A stretch of DNA of 27,557 nucleotides. Origin: Patescibacteria group bacterium. Lineage in GTDB: Bacteria; Patescibacteria; Microgenomatia; Daviesbacterales; UBA10151. Below, in pieces: positions 14,386-22,039 of this stretch. Both the position numbers and the translations under genes were made by a program. The stretch's first letter is position 1; each line of letters opens with the position of its first letter. The notes under the pieces were generated by a model that was not told the DNA's origin, made no database searches, and was given only the letters and a program-made list of their open reading frames with translations. The DNA lies in the NCBI GenBank assembly GCA_023487645.1, contig JAMDBX010000021.1:1-27557 (forward strand), in the 5' to 3' direction.

Positions 14386-14631
14386 TTAAGAGGACACTGC
14401 AGGTTTGGTGTTTTTATTGGCTGATTTTTTGGATCTTTCTTCTCTCTCCAAACGTTGATTTCTTAATTCCTCACGTTTTTTATCACTCTCCTGTTGGCAA
14501 GAGTCATTTGTACACCTATATTGTACTTGAGTAATAGGGTAAAGAGGGTTAGCCGATGGTCTGATAACTCGGGAAGTTTCAATTACAAGACTTCCACATT
14601 TTAGACAAAAATTTTGTTTTTTATTATCCAT
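14386..14631 (-). CDS. Small zinc-ribbon protein
   Basis: 81 residues from the ATG at 14631. The frame is open further upstream to 14922, but that part overlaps the MFS gene and looks like its shadow. Residues about 9-44 hold a treble-clef or ribbon-like pair, CLKCG and CTNDSC, about 28 residues apart. The rest is a highly charged, Lys/Arg/Glu-rich tail (KKREELRNQRLEREERSKK). It may bind nucleic acid or ribosomes (inference). TATACT (14688-14693) with TTGTAA 17 bases upstream is a plausible promoter. Confidence 0.55.
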   Translation of the reverse strand: MDNKKQNFCLKCGSLVIETSRVIRPSANPLYPITQVQYRCTNDSCQQESDKKREELRNQRLEREERSKKSANKNTKPAVSS

Positions 14632-14737
14632 AAGTAATTTTTCAGTCTTGTCGTTTCCGAGGAAAAAACAATTCAGAGAACGAACGTAGTATAACATGTT
14701 TTCTCTTATTTTACAAACTAAAAGACCTGTTTTGTGC

Positions 14738-16249
14738 CTAGATTTCCATTGGATGATCAATATTTTCAACCAAGGTAGTTCTTTTTGTCTCTTTGATAAA
14801 AAGCGCAGTGAATCCCCCCAAAATAAGTAAAAATATCGAGCTTTTAAATACAGTGGCAAAAGCCAAAATATTAGCCTTAGTAACAGCCAAAGGAAGGGCA
14901 AATTGTAAAATTGCGGGATCACTGGTATTAACTATGGAATATTTTTGGATAGATAAAAGCTGGGCGGTAACACTGTCTGAAAGGATGGTAGCAAAAATAG
15001 CAATGCCAAAGGCTCCGGAAACATTTCTTGCCAAAGCCAGAATAGATGAAGCAATCCCTACCTCCTGCAAAGGAACTGAAGAGGTCGCGGCATTAGTTAG
15101 TGGTGCAAGGCCAAGCCCCAGTCCTGCCGCCATAAAAAACATTCTCCAAATAATATCAAAAGCTCCCCAGCGGATATCAATCCCGGAAAAAAGGAACATG
15201 GCAAAGCTGGCTGCAAACATTCCAAATGAAGTTAAAAAACGTGCCGGAATTCTTGCAGATAATTGGGCCCCCACCTGAGCCGCCAAAAGCATTCCAAAAG
15301 CCATGGGGATAAAAAGGTATCCGGATTTAGTAACAGAATAACCCAAATAATTTTGGACAAATAAAGGGATTAAAAATATTCCTCCGATCATTCCCATAAA
15401 AGAAATAAACGAGGTCACAATGGCCATGGTGAAAGTAATATTTTTAAAAAATTTCAAGTCGACAACCGGTTCCTTGGCCCGATTTTCCACTAAGATAAAC
15501 AGCACAGAAGAGAAAATAATTATCATATAGGAAAACAGGCTTTGAATGCTCAACCATCCCCATGATTGTCCCTGGTCCAGCACTAATACCAACACTCCCA
15601 GACAAACGCCGAGTAGTAGTGACCCTAGGATATCAAAATCCTTAATTCCCTTAATCTTTTTTACCGGTTCCTCAATAAATTTAACAGCCATTAAAGTCCC
15701 GATAATCCCTAAAGGTAAATTGATATAAAAAACCGACCTCCAGGAAAAGGTATCAATCAAGGGTCCGCCAAGTAACGGTCCAAAAACGGAAGCGGCGGCA
15801 AAGATTGCCGACCACATTCCCATTGCCTGGGCTCTTTGGTTTTTATCGGAAAAATTATAGGCAATAATCGATAAGGCAATCGGATAGTCAATAGAAACAG
15901 TGATCGCCTGTAAAATTCTGAAAATAACCATTGAGGGCAGATTAAAGGATAAACCTGCCAGCATTGAGGTAATGGTAAAACCTAAAATTCCAAAAATATA
16001 AAGAGGCTTCCGGCCGATTAAATCACCGAGTTTACCAAATACCGGAACAAAGATGGCATTGGCAATAATATAGGAGGTTGAAATCCAACTCGCCTGGGAA
16101 ACCGTGATACCAAAATCCTTAATAATTTTTGGAAGTGCCAAATTGACGATAGTCCCGTCAAGCCGTCCTAAAAAACTGGCAATCATTAAAGTAGCCAGGA
16201 TCAGCCATTGCTCCCTGTGGAAACCTTTCTTATCGGGTTTTTCTTTCAT
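14738..16249 (-). CDS. MFS drug efflux transporter, DHA2 (EmrB/QacA-like)
   Basis: 503 residues with about 14 membrane segments, the DHA2 count. LDGTIVNLALPKI in segment 1 is the family signature LDxTIVNxALP, and GKLGDLIGRKPLY in loop 2-3 is MFS motif A. GPLLGGPL fits motif C of antiporters. Members export hydrophobic drugs in exchange for protons. It is the last gene of a four-gene operon behind MarR and two membrane-fusion proteins, seven bases after the second of them. That order suggests an EmrAB-like pump without TolC, as expected in a cell without an outer membrane. Confidence 0.9.
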   Translation of the reverse strand: MKEKPDKKGFHREQWLILATLMIASFLGRLDGTIVNLALPKIIKDFGITVSQASWISTSYIIANAIFVPVFGKLGDLIGRKPLYIFGILGFTITSMLAGLSFNLPSMVIFRILQAITVSIDYPIALSIIAYNFSDKNQRAQAMGMWSAIFAAASVFGPLLGGPLIDTFSWRSVFYINLPLGIIGTLMAVKFIEEPVKKIKGIKDFDILGSLLLGVCLGVLVLVLDQGQSWGWLSIQSLFSYMIIIFSSVLFILVENRAKEPVVDLKFFKNITFTMAIVTSFISFMGMIGGIFLIPLFVQNYLGYSVTKSGYLFIPMAFGMLLAAQVGAQLSARIPARFLTSFGMFAASFAMFLFSGIDIRWGAFDIIWRMFFMAAGLGLGLAPLTNAATSSVPLQEVGIASSILALARNVSGAFGIAIFATILSDSVTAQLLSIQKYSIVNTSDPAILQFALPLAVTKANILAFATVFKSSIFLLILGGFTALFIKETKRTTLVENIDHPMEI

Positions 16250-16256
16250 AATAAGT

Positions 16257-16898
16257 TTAGGGTAAGCGGGTAAAAATCGTCATTTTAGCCGACATGCCGT
16301 TTTTAAGTTCTGGGTAAAGTTTGGGGTCAAACCTGGCAAAAACATCGAACTGCTGGGTTGGCCGTTCGCTGGAGATCGAAAAGGCCATCTGCGTCTGCTT
16401 GGCTGTTGGTGAAATTTCATCAATATATCCCCAATAAACCTTACCCGGAAAGGCATCTATACTAAAGGAAACCGCCTGTCCGATCTTAATGTCTTTTAAT
16501 CCTTTGTTTTCATCAATCGTTCCCTGGATACGCAAATCCTCGGGATTAATCATTTGGATAACCGGGTTTTGGGGCGAAGAAATCGAGCCAATACTATTAT
16601 TGGCTTTAACAATAACTCCATTTGTAGCTGAGGAGATACTTTGGCCTCCAACCTCTGCTAAAACTTGTCCGGCTTTTACCCCTTCTCCTTCAAAAACATA
16701 AATTCGTTTAATTTCTCCGGAAGGTGTCAAAGAAACTATCGGGGCAGCAACCAGGGAATTATCAATAAAAATCCGTCCCGTGCGCGCTTGATAGAATAAG
16801 TATCCGCTACCGATAGCACCTGCAGCTATAACAATAGCCAAGGCCCGAAGTACACGGGGATTTTTTAGGATTTTAAATAATTTCTTGATATTTTTCAT
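16257..16898 (-). CDS. Membrane-fusion protein, short, hairpin-less (EmrA/HlyD-like)
   Basis: 213 residues with one N-terminal membrane segment (about 18-36). A lipoyl-type domain is split with no helical hairpin between its halves: IKRIYVFEGEGVKAGQVLAEVGG directly followed by SATNGVIVKANNSIGSI. A beta-barrel region follows (LRIQGTIDENKGLKDIKIGQAVSFSID). Canonical adaptors have a long coiled-coil hairpin here that reaches TolC; its absence fits a monoderm cell. The start is two bases after the stop of the preceding adaptor gene. Confidence 0.75.
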   Translation of the reverse strand: MKNIKKLFKILKNPRVLRALAIVIAAGAIGSGYLFYQARTGRIFIDNSLVAAPIVSLTPSGEIKRIYVFEGEGVKAGQVLAEVGGQSISSATNGVIVKANNSIGSISSPQNPVIQMINPEDLRIQGTIDENKGLKDIKIGQAVSFSIDAFPGKVYWGYIDEISPTAKQTQMAFSISSERPTQQFDVFARFDPKLYPELKNGMSAKMTIFTRLP

Positions 16899-16900
16899 AG

Positions 16901-17980
16901 TTAAATTATTTGATAGCTTCCTTTAATCAGGCTCTCCGGATTTATAATAACCTGATCTCCGTTTTTTAAGCCTTCTAAGATTGCTACTAAACCGTCCTTT
17001 TGCTCGCCAACCTTAACTTTTTTTAGTACCGGTTTTTTATTTTCCAAAATCCAGACATACTGGTGACCTAATACCGTCCAAGACGGCACTACGGGATTAG
17101 GACCGGAGATATCGCTTTGGATCAACACCCGTCCCGTTGATCCTAAAACGGCGTAGTTTGCCAAATCTGCACTTTCAATATCCACTTTATAGCCAGTTCC
17201 GCCGCTGCCAAGTATGACTTTTTCCGGGTAAATTTTGGATACTGTCCCGCTAAGGGATTGGTTCCCTCTGCCGTCTAAGATAATATTTGTTTGTGCTCCC
17301 TCATGAATATTAGCCATTTCCGTATCGGGTATCTGCACCTGAAAAACCAGCTGAGCAGGATCAGCAACAACCAAAACATTGGCCGGGGTAACATTAACAC
17401 CGGTGTTGGAGATATCTTCATGGACCAATATGCCGTCAAATGGGGCAATCAAAGAGGCGCTTGTTAAATCTTTCTGGGCCCTTTGCCAATTATCATAAGC
17501 GGCATTGACCGTATTCTCGGCTACCTGTCGCTGGGTTTTTTGGGTTTGGGTTTCATTTGTTGACCCGACATTGGCCTGGCCTCCGTTACCGTACTGGTAC
17601 AAATGGATATCGTCAAGAACCTTATTTAAACTTGCCTGGGCGCTTTGGTAATTTGCCTGGGCAGATAAAATATTTGCCTGTAAGTCCGTGGCATCCAAGG
17701 ATGCCAGGACTTCACCCGCCTTCACACTATCCCCTTCCTGGTAAGGTAAATAGACTACCCGACCACCCATGGAAAAATGCAAAGCTTCCTGTTTTTTTGA
17801 GACCACAGTTCCTTGGGTAATAACCTCAGAAGGAATTGTAGCCGTGGAAGTTTCAAAAAAATTTTGTTGGTTGTTTTTTGCCTTTAAAAATATGTTAAAT
17901 AGGGTAAAACCCACAATTCCCAACAAAACCAGGACAAAAAATATCATCAAAATATTATTTTTACTTTTTTTCATTTTCAT
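16901..17980 (-). CDS. Membrane-fusion protein (HlyD/AcrA-like)
   Basis: 359 residues with an N-terminal membrane segment (about 10-30). The lipoyl halves VVYLPYQEGDSVKAGEVLASLD and LTSASLIAPFDGILVHEDI flank a short alpha-hairpin (about residues 95-170). A beta-barrel domain (VFQVQIPDTEMANIHEGAQTNIIL) and a membrane-proximal domain ending VLKKVKVGEQKDGLVAI complete it. Adaptors of this kind couple an inner-membrane pump to export. Its start overlaps the marR stop by 20 bases, so translation is probably coupled. Why two adaptors serve one pump is unclear. Confidence 0.85.
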   Translation of the reverse strand: MKMKKSKNNILMIFFVLVLLGIVGFTLFNIFLKAKNNQQNFFETSTATIPSEVITQGTVVSKKQEALHFSMGGRVVYLPYQEGDSVKAGEVLASLDATDLQANILSAQANYQSAQASLNKVLDDIHLYQYGNGGQANVGSTNETQTQKTQRQVAENTVNAAYDNWQRAQKDLTSASLIAPFDGILVHEDISNTGVNVTPANVLVVADPAQLVFQVQIPDTEMANIHEGAQTNIILDGRGNQSLSGTVSKIYPEKVILGSGGTGYKVDIESADLANYAVLGSTGRVLIQSDISGPNPVVPSWTVLGHQYVWILENKKPVLKKVKVGEQKDGLVAILEGLKNGDQVIINPESLIKGSYQII

Positions 17981-18404
17981 TTAACCCTTCTAAAATTTTT
18001 TCTACAATCCTTAAAAGCTCCGTTTTGTCATCTTCCGGTATGAATGAAAGAATTCTGGAAAGTTTATCGTTTCTATGCCGGGCAATTTCTTTAACCACCT
18101 TTTCGCCTTTTTGGGACAATTTAATTTGGACTACTCTTCTGTCTTCCTTATTTTCAATCCTTTTCAATAGACCTTCTTCCACCAATTTGTTAATTAAGGC
18201 AGTAGCGGAAGGCATGGTAATGGAAAAATGCTGAGCAAAATCAGCCATCCTTATCTCTTTTTGCTTAGCTATAAATCCCAAAGCATGAAGTTGGTAAAGG
18301 GTCAAATGCTTGGTTCCATTACTAAAAGCCATTCCACCCTTAACCCTTCGGCCGAGGCTAAAAATTAAATCCGTCAGTTCGTTATCTAATTTTATATTTT
18401 CCAT
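17961..18404 (-). CDS. MarR-family transcriptional regulator
   Basis: 147 residues with the MarR winged helix: MADFAQHFSITMPSATALINKLVEEGLLKR (helix-turn-helix, about residues 54-83) and ENKEDRRVVQIKLSQKGEKVV (wing with the typical D-x-R). MarR proteins are dimeric repressors released by drugs or phenols. It is the first gene of the efflux operon. Two dyads sit at its own promoter, so it probably represses itself and the pump. The ATG lies close behind one dyad and has no clear Shine-Dalgarno. Confidence 0.93.
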   Translation of the reverse strand: MENIKLDNELTDLIFSLGRRVKGGMAFSNGTKHLTLYQLHALGFIAKQKEIRMADFAQHFSITMPSATALINKLVEEGLLKRIENKEDRRVVQIKLSQKGEKVVKEIARHRNDKLSRILSFIPEDDKTELLRIVEKILEGLNENEKK

Positions 18405-18408
18405 ATTG

Positions 18409-18460
18409 GTTCGAAGGACGAACGGTTAGAGAGTCTAACAAACTATTCCCTCGATGTCAA
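18409..18460 (-). promoter_or_regulatory. marR operon promoter with two operator-like dyads
   Basis: On the minus strand TTGACA (18455-18460), 17 bases and TAGACT (18432-18437) form the promoter. GTTAGA-N3-TCTAAC (18425-18439) overlaps the -10, and GTTCG-N5-CGAAC (18409-18423) lies between the start site and the ATG at 18404. MarR dimers bind dyads of this size, so both are candidate operators. Confidence 0.7.
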
Positions 18461-18567
18461 GCATTATAGGATATACTCGACTAAATTCCTCCCTCAATAA
18501 TTCTTTCGTAACCATTACCAATTCTTTATCTGTACCTAAAATGCAGTTAGTACACTCTGTACAACCA

Positions 18568-19053
18568 ATGAAAGTAGGGATCAAATTTTTAGTGGTATTG
18601 GCTATCTTGGTTATTCAAGGAATCTTATTCCTGACACCTTTTTACCACACTTATGCCCAAGGCCTAGCACAAAAAAGGATTGAAGTAGACCTTACAAACC
18701 AACGGCTTTATGCTTTCGAAAACGGAAACCAAATTTATAATTTCCCTATCTCCTCAGGTAAACCCTGGTGGCCCACTCCAACAGGAACCTACCGCCCTTG
18801 GATCAAACTTCGGTATGATGAAATGATAGGCGGCAACCGGGCTTTGGGAACGTATTATGATTTGCCCAATGTACCATATGTTGTATATTTTTACCGGGGA
18901 TATGCCATCCATGGGACTTATTGGCATAATAATTTTGGCCATCCAATGAGCCATGGATGTGTCAATATGCGTACCGCCGATATGGCCAAACTTTATTACT
19001 GGATCGATTATTCAACACCGATTGTAATTTACGGACAAACACCAACTTCTTAA
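18568..19053 (+). CDS. L,D-transpeptidase (YkuD family)
   Basis: 161 residues from ATG 18568, chosen because it gives a clean signal/anchor (MKVGIKFLVVLAILVIQG); ATG 18541 and 18454 are alternatives. The YkuD catalytic motif is complete: HGTYWHNNFG, then MSHGCVNM with the nucleophile Cys131 and His115 and His129 (from this start). The strand IEVDLTNQRLYAFENG opens the domain. These enzymes make 3-3 peptidoglycan cross-links or attach proteins to the wall, outside the membrane. It diverges from marR. No LysM or other binding domain is present. Confidence 0.9.
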   Translation: MKVGIKFLVVLAILVIQGILFLTPFYHTYAQGLAQKRIEVDLTNQRLYAFENGNQIYNFPISSGKPWWPTPTGTYRPWIKLRYDEMIGGNRALGTYYDLPNVPYVVYFYRGYAIHGTYWHNNFGHPMSHGCVNMRTADMAKLYYWIDYSTPIVIYGQTPTS

Positions 19054-19114
19054 GAGAAGGGTCACCTACCGGCACCCACAGGTTTTTCCCTCTCTCTTTT
19101 AGTTCTCTTTTAGT

Positions 19115-19143
19115 TTGACAACCTTTTTTTCTTCTGCTATAGT
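19115..19143 (+). promoter_or_regulatory. Sigma-70 promoter of the CphA_N-like gene
   Basis: TTGACA (19115-19120), 17 bases and TATAGT (19138-19143) with a TGC extension. The start codon is 75 bases downstream and has its own Shine-Dalgarno (AAAAGGAAA), so this mRNA has a leader of about 70 bases. Confidence 0.7.
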
Positions 19144-19218
19144 ACTGCCCAATGTCCGCAGCAACACTCATTTCTAAAGCTATTTTTTCATAATTTAATT
19201 TTACCTAAAAGGAAATCT

Positions 19219-19740
19219 ATGCCCAGAACTTTTTTGACAATGTTTGGTAGTGATTATTTTGCCTTAAATATTAAACAATACAAAAAACATACCAAAATTA
19301 AAATGAAACTCCAGTTTAATAAAGTAACTACCCGCCATTTTCCCGTCACCTATTCTATCCTGGAAAAATTACTGCCTGGTATTTATGAGCATCAATGTTT
19401 CAATAAAGATGAACTGCCATTTTCCCGGGAAGTCCGAAACACGGAAATCGGCCATCTTTTTGAACATGTCTTAATGGAATACCTTTGCCAAGCAAAAACT
19501 AAACAAAACCGAAAAGAAACAATTTATAAAGGAACCACGAAATGGGACTGGGAAAAACAACCTTTGGGGACATTTGAGATAACAGTCAGTATTGGCTATC
19601 AGGACACTGACCTTTTTACGCAAGCTTTAAAGCAAAGTGTCAACTTACTCAATACTATTTTGCAGCCATTTCTTCCCTTAGAAGTAGACGCAGATAACAA
19701 AGGGATAGCCCTAAAGCCATCCCTTTGTTTCCAAAATTAA
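19219..19740 (+). CDS. Stand-alone cyanophycin-synthetase N-terminal-like domain protein
   Basis: 173 residues. The middle (about residues 50-130) resembles the N-terminal domain of cyanophycin synthetase: LLPGIYEHQC, TEIGHLFEHVLMEYL and GTFEITVSIGY correspond to the LLPGL..H.C, GHVLEHVALEL and PGVYEIVV blocks there. The ATP-grasp and Mur-ligase-like domains that catalyse cyanophycin synthesis are absent. In the full enzyme this domain contributes to polymer binding and assembly, so here it might bind a polymer or peptide (inference). The start at 19219 is supported by AAAAGGAAATCT; a methionine at residue 29 is an alternative. Confidence 0.55.
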   Translation: MPRTFLTMFGSDYFALNIKQYKKHTKIKMKLQFNKVTTRHFPVTYSILEKLLPGIYEHQCFNKDELPFSREVRNTEIGHLFEHVLMEYLCQAKTKQNRKETIYKGTTKWDWEKQPLGTFEITVSIGYQDTDLFTQALKQSVNLLNTILQPFLPLEVDADNKGIALKPSLCFQN

Positions 19741-19751
19741 ACCTGGCTTAA

Positions 19752-19937
19752 TTAATACCTTTTTTCTTCCTTTTTCTCCTTCTGGCGCCTACCTTTTTCC
19801 TTTTTTTGGGTCATTCCTCCTTTTTCTCCCTTTTTCTCCTCCTTCATCTGTCCCATACCCATCGATTCAGCCTTCTCTCCACTATCTTCCATCCCTTCCC
19901 CAAAATCACCGTACTGATCATCTTGATCGGAATTCAC
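19752..19937 (-). CDS. Small, very hydrophilic low-complexity protein
   Basis: 61 residues from GTG 19937, chosen because AGGGGGTGAGG precedes it at Shine-Dalgarno distance; the frame extends to 19979. The sequence is acidic first (NSDQDDQYGDFGEGMEDSGEKAE), then strongly basic (KKEKGRRQKEKKEEKRY), with no hydrophobic segment. I recognise no family. It may be disordered and bind nucleic acid. A chance frame over an A/G-rich strand is a serious alternative. Confidence 0.35.
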   Translation of the reverse strand: MNSDQDDQYGDFGEGMEDSGEKAESMGMGQMKEEKKGEKGGMTQKKEKGRRQKEKKEEKRY

Positions 19938-20026
19938 GATTTCCTCACCCCCTAATCTGATAATCATCCTACGGTACACCTATAAGAGGAAGGCAAAAAA
20001 GGTGTAAGGAATAAGCAAGAACAAAA

Positions 20027-20518
20027 TTAATCCTCTTGGCTAATCTTATGCAAAATTTCTTGCACCACTAAAGGTAACTGTTTATCCGCTTCCTGTGCTA
20101 GTTTTTTCTCCTCTGCCAATATTCCCTGACAAATACTGGCTGTCTCCATATCCCCTAGATGTCTGGAAATAGAAAGTAACGTCCTATACAAAGCCGTTTC
20201 CAAACAACTGAGTGCATAACCAACAATCAGATCATTAATTTGTTGGTCATAGGCGATGTCGTTTTTAAGATATGCAAACTCCTTTAAAATCCTACCCAAG
20301 TCACTTTTACCTAACGCTGTTTCCGTATTCAAGCGGGAAATACAATCTTCAAGCAACTCAGTTCGCTTATTTGCAACAGTTAGATGACGACTGAATAACT
20401 CTTGCAAAGCCGGATAATCCCGGTCTTGAATTTTCTGTTTTTCTAAAATTTCTATAACTGACCGCTCGATTGAAAAAGCCTTATTTAGCCAATGGACTAA
20501 GAAGTCTTTATGATCCAT
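20027..20518 (-). CDS. Ferritin-like protein, YciE/YciF (DUF892) type
   Basis: 163 residues, all helical, with four main helices. HKDFLVHWLNKAFSIERSVIEIL resembles the first DUF892 helix (LxxLYxAExxL), and FSRHLTVANKRTELLEDCISRLN the second, with a His and Glu one helix turn apart. ETALYRTLLSISRHLGDMETASICQGILAEEKKLA forms the second helical pair. Family members have a di-metal ferritin-like core and are linked to stress responses; the role is not established. Upstream lies a perfect 8-bp dyad and, divergently, an NRAMP-related metal transporter, which hints at metal homeostasis. Confidence 0.6.
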   Translation of the reverse strand: MDHKDFLVHWLNKAFSIERSVIEILEKQKIQDRDYPALQELFSRHLTVANKRTELLEDCISRLNTETALGKSDLGRILKEFAYLKNDIAYDQQINDLIVGYALSCLETALYRTLLSISRHLGDMETASICQGILAEEKKLAQEADKQLPLVVQEILHKISQED

Positions 20519-20521
20519 ATC

Positions 20522-20545
20522 AAGATAATTCTTTGGTATTATCTT
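20522..20545. promoter_or_regulatory. Operator-like dyad AAGATAAT-N8-ATTATCTT
   Basis: Perfect 8-bp arms (20522-20529 and 20538-20545) separated by eight bases, starting four bases upstream of the ferritin-like ATG. A -10-like GATAAT of the minus strand lies inside the right arm. The AT-rich form recalls metal-regulator boxes of the Fur/DtxR/MntR kind, but no consensus fits exactly. Confidence 0.5.
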
Positions 20546-20606
20546 AGACTTTAAGCTTTAAAGAAAAACAAGTTTAAAGTAAGTAAAATGCAAGAATTCC
20601 CTCTAC

Positions 20607-20636
20607 TTGACGTTATATTTCAAATTACGCTACTCT
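20607..20636 (+). promoter_or_regulatory. Probable promoter of the NRAMP-related gene
   Basis: TTGACG (20607-20612), 18 bases and TACTCT (20631-20636). The -10 is weak. The ATG at 20662 is preceded by the Shine-Dalgarno AAGGGGAAAG. Confidence 0.4.
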
Positions 20637-20661
20637 ATGAAAGAAGGGGAAAGTATCCAAA

Positions 20662-22035
20662 ATGGCCGATAACCTTATTGAAAAAGTAGTTGAGTCACCG
20701 GCGGTTGCCTTGGATAAAACCATTGCTACTTCCCGGCAAATTACCGAAAATATTCCCACCTCCCGGCCACTTACCAGGGCTAAGGAATACTGGCGGACCC
20801 TAGGGCCGGGGTTGACCACCGGCGCTGCTGACGACGACCCTTCCGGTATTGCTACTTATTCCCAGACAGGTTCCCAATATGGCTTTCAACTTTTATGGCT
20901 TGCAGGTTTTACCTTTCCTCTCATGGCCGTCATCCAAGAGATGTGTGCCCGGATTGGTTTGGTTACTGGAAGAGGATTGGCTGCCAACATCCGGACTTAT
21001 TATCCTAAATGGGTACTTTTAATCTCAACCTTGCTCCTATTTGTTGCCAACACTTTAAATATTGGTGCCGATTTAGGGGCAATGGCTAAAGCAACCCAAT
21101 TACTTCTACCTAAACTTAATTTTACGCTTTTGATCATTTTTTTTACTTTCAGTAGTTTATTGCTGCAAATCTTTACCACCTACGACAAATACGCCAAATA
21201 CCTAAAGTGGCTCGCCTTGGTGCTTCTTTCATATGTTTTTTCCGCTTTAAGTATGAGTTTAGACTGGAGGCAGCTGCTGACACATGCCGCCATCCCTTCA
21301 ATTACTTTTTCCAAGGAACAACTTCTGATCATCACCGGCATTTTAGGAACAACTATCTCCCCTTACCTTTTCTTTTGGCAGACTTCACAAGAAGTAGAGG
21401 AGGAAATTCTTGAAGGTAAAACTACGGTCAGACTTCGTCAGGAAGAGACTACTCCATCCGAAATAAAAAATATGAGGACAGATGTCTGGTCGGGCATGTT
21501 CTTGTCCAATCTGGTGATGTTCTTTATTATCGCAGCTTGTGCAGTCACACTTTATTCCCATGGCGTAACAAATATTGGTACAGCTTCCGAAGCTGCGGAA
21601 GCTTTGCGACCGATAGCCGGAGATGGAGCCTATTTATTATTTGCTTTGGGAATCATTGGAACCGGACTTTTGGCATTGCCTGTTCTGGCCGGTTCGGCAT
21701 CATATGCTTTATCCGAATGCTTTGGATGGAAACAAGGATTATACCGGAACTTAAATCAAGCCCACGCCTTTTACGGAGTAATTATGATTTCAATGATTAT
21801 CGGCTTTGCCATTAACCTTTTGGGTATAGACTCAATCAAGGCTTTAATCTATTCGGCAGTAGCCAATGGTTTAGTAGCCCCGGTCATTTTAATATTGATT
21901 GTTTTAATCAGTGCCAATAAAAAAATCATGGGTAACTGGGTCAATCACCCGGTGATTACCATAGTGGGATGGGCAACAACAATTTTGATGGTTATTGCCG
22001 GTGCTGCCACCATAATTTCCTCCTTTATAGGATAA
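20662..22035 (+). CDS. NRAMP-related divalent metal transporter with non-canonical ion site
   Basis: 457 residues with about 11 membrane segments after a 40-residue cytoplasmic N-terminus. GPGLTTGAADDDPSGIATYSQ aligns with segment 1 of NRAMP transporters, and GTTISPYLFFWQTSQEVEEE with segment 6. The canonical segment-1 motif DPGN is DPSG here (from D59), and the segment-6 MPH is SPY near residues 233-235, so the metal-binding Met and the following His are gone. Similar changes mark the NRAMP-related magnesium transporters, so Mg2+ or another hard ion may be moved in place of Mn2+/Fe2+ (inference). It is divergent from the ferritin-like gene and ends five bases from the convergent capA-like gene. 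Confidence 0.8.
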   Translation: MADNLIEKVVESPAVALDKTIATSRQITENIPTSRPLTRAKEYWRTLGPGLTTGAADDDPSGIATYSQTGSQYGFQLLWLAGFTFPLMAVIQEMCARIGLVTGRGLAANIRTYYPKWVLLISTLLLFVANTLNIGADLGAMAKATQLLLPKLNFTLLIIFFTFSSLLLQIFTTYDKYAKYLKWLALVLLSYVFSALSMSLDWRQLLTHAAIPSITFSKEQLLIITGILGTTISPYLFFWQTSQEVEEEILEGKTTVRLRQEETTPSEIKNMRTDVWSGMFLSNLVMFFIIAACAVTLYSHGVTNIGTASEAAEALRPIAGDGAYLLFALGIIGTGLLALPVLAGSASYALSECFGWKQGLYRNLNQAHAFYGVIMISMIIGFAINLLGIDSIKALIYSAVANGLVAPVILILIVLISANKKIMGNWVNHPVITIVGWATTILMVIAGAATIISSFIG

Positions 22036-22039
22036 TCGG

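Noticed and set aside
14632..14922. Upstream extension of the zinc-ribbon frame (Leu/Phe/Trp-rich)
   Set aside because: It overlaps the MFS gene almost entirely, reads like antisense-free shadow sequence, and the ATG at 14631 gives a compact zinc-ribbon protein.
19054..19095. Terminator after the L,D-transpeptidase gene
   Set aside because: A short ACCT/AGGT pairing precedes five T, but the stem is only four base pairs with a large loop, too weak to call.
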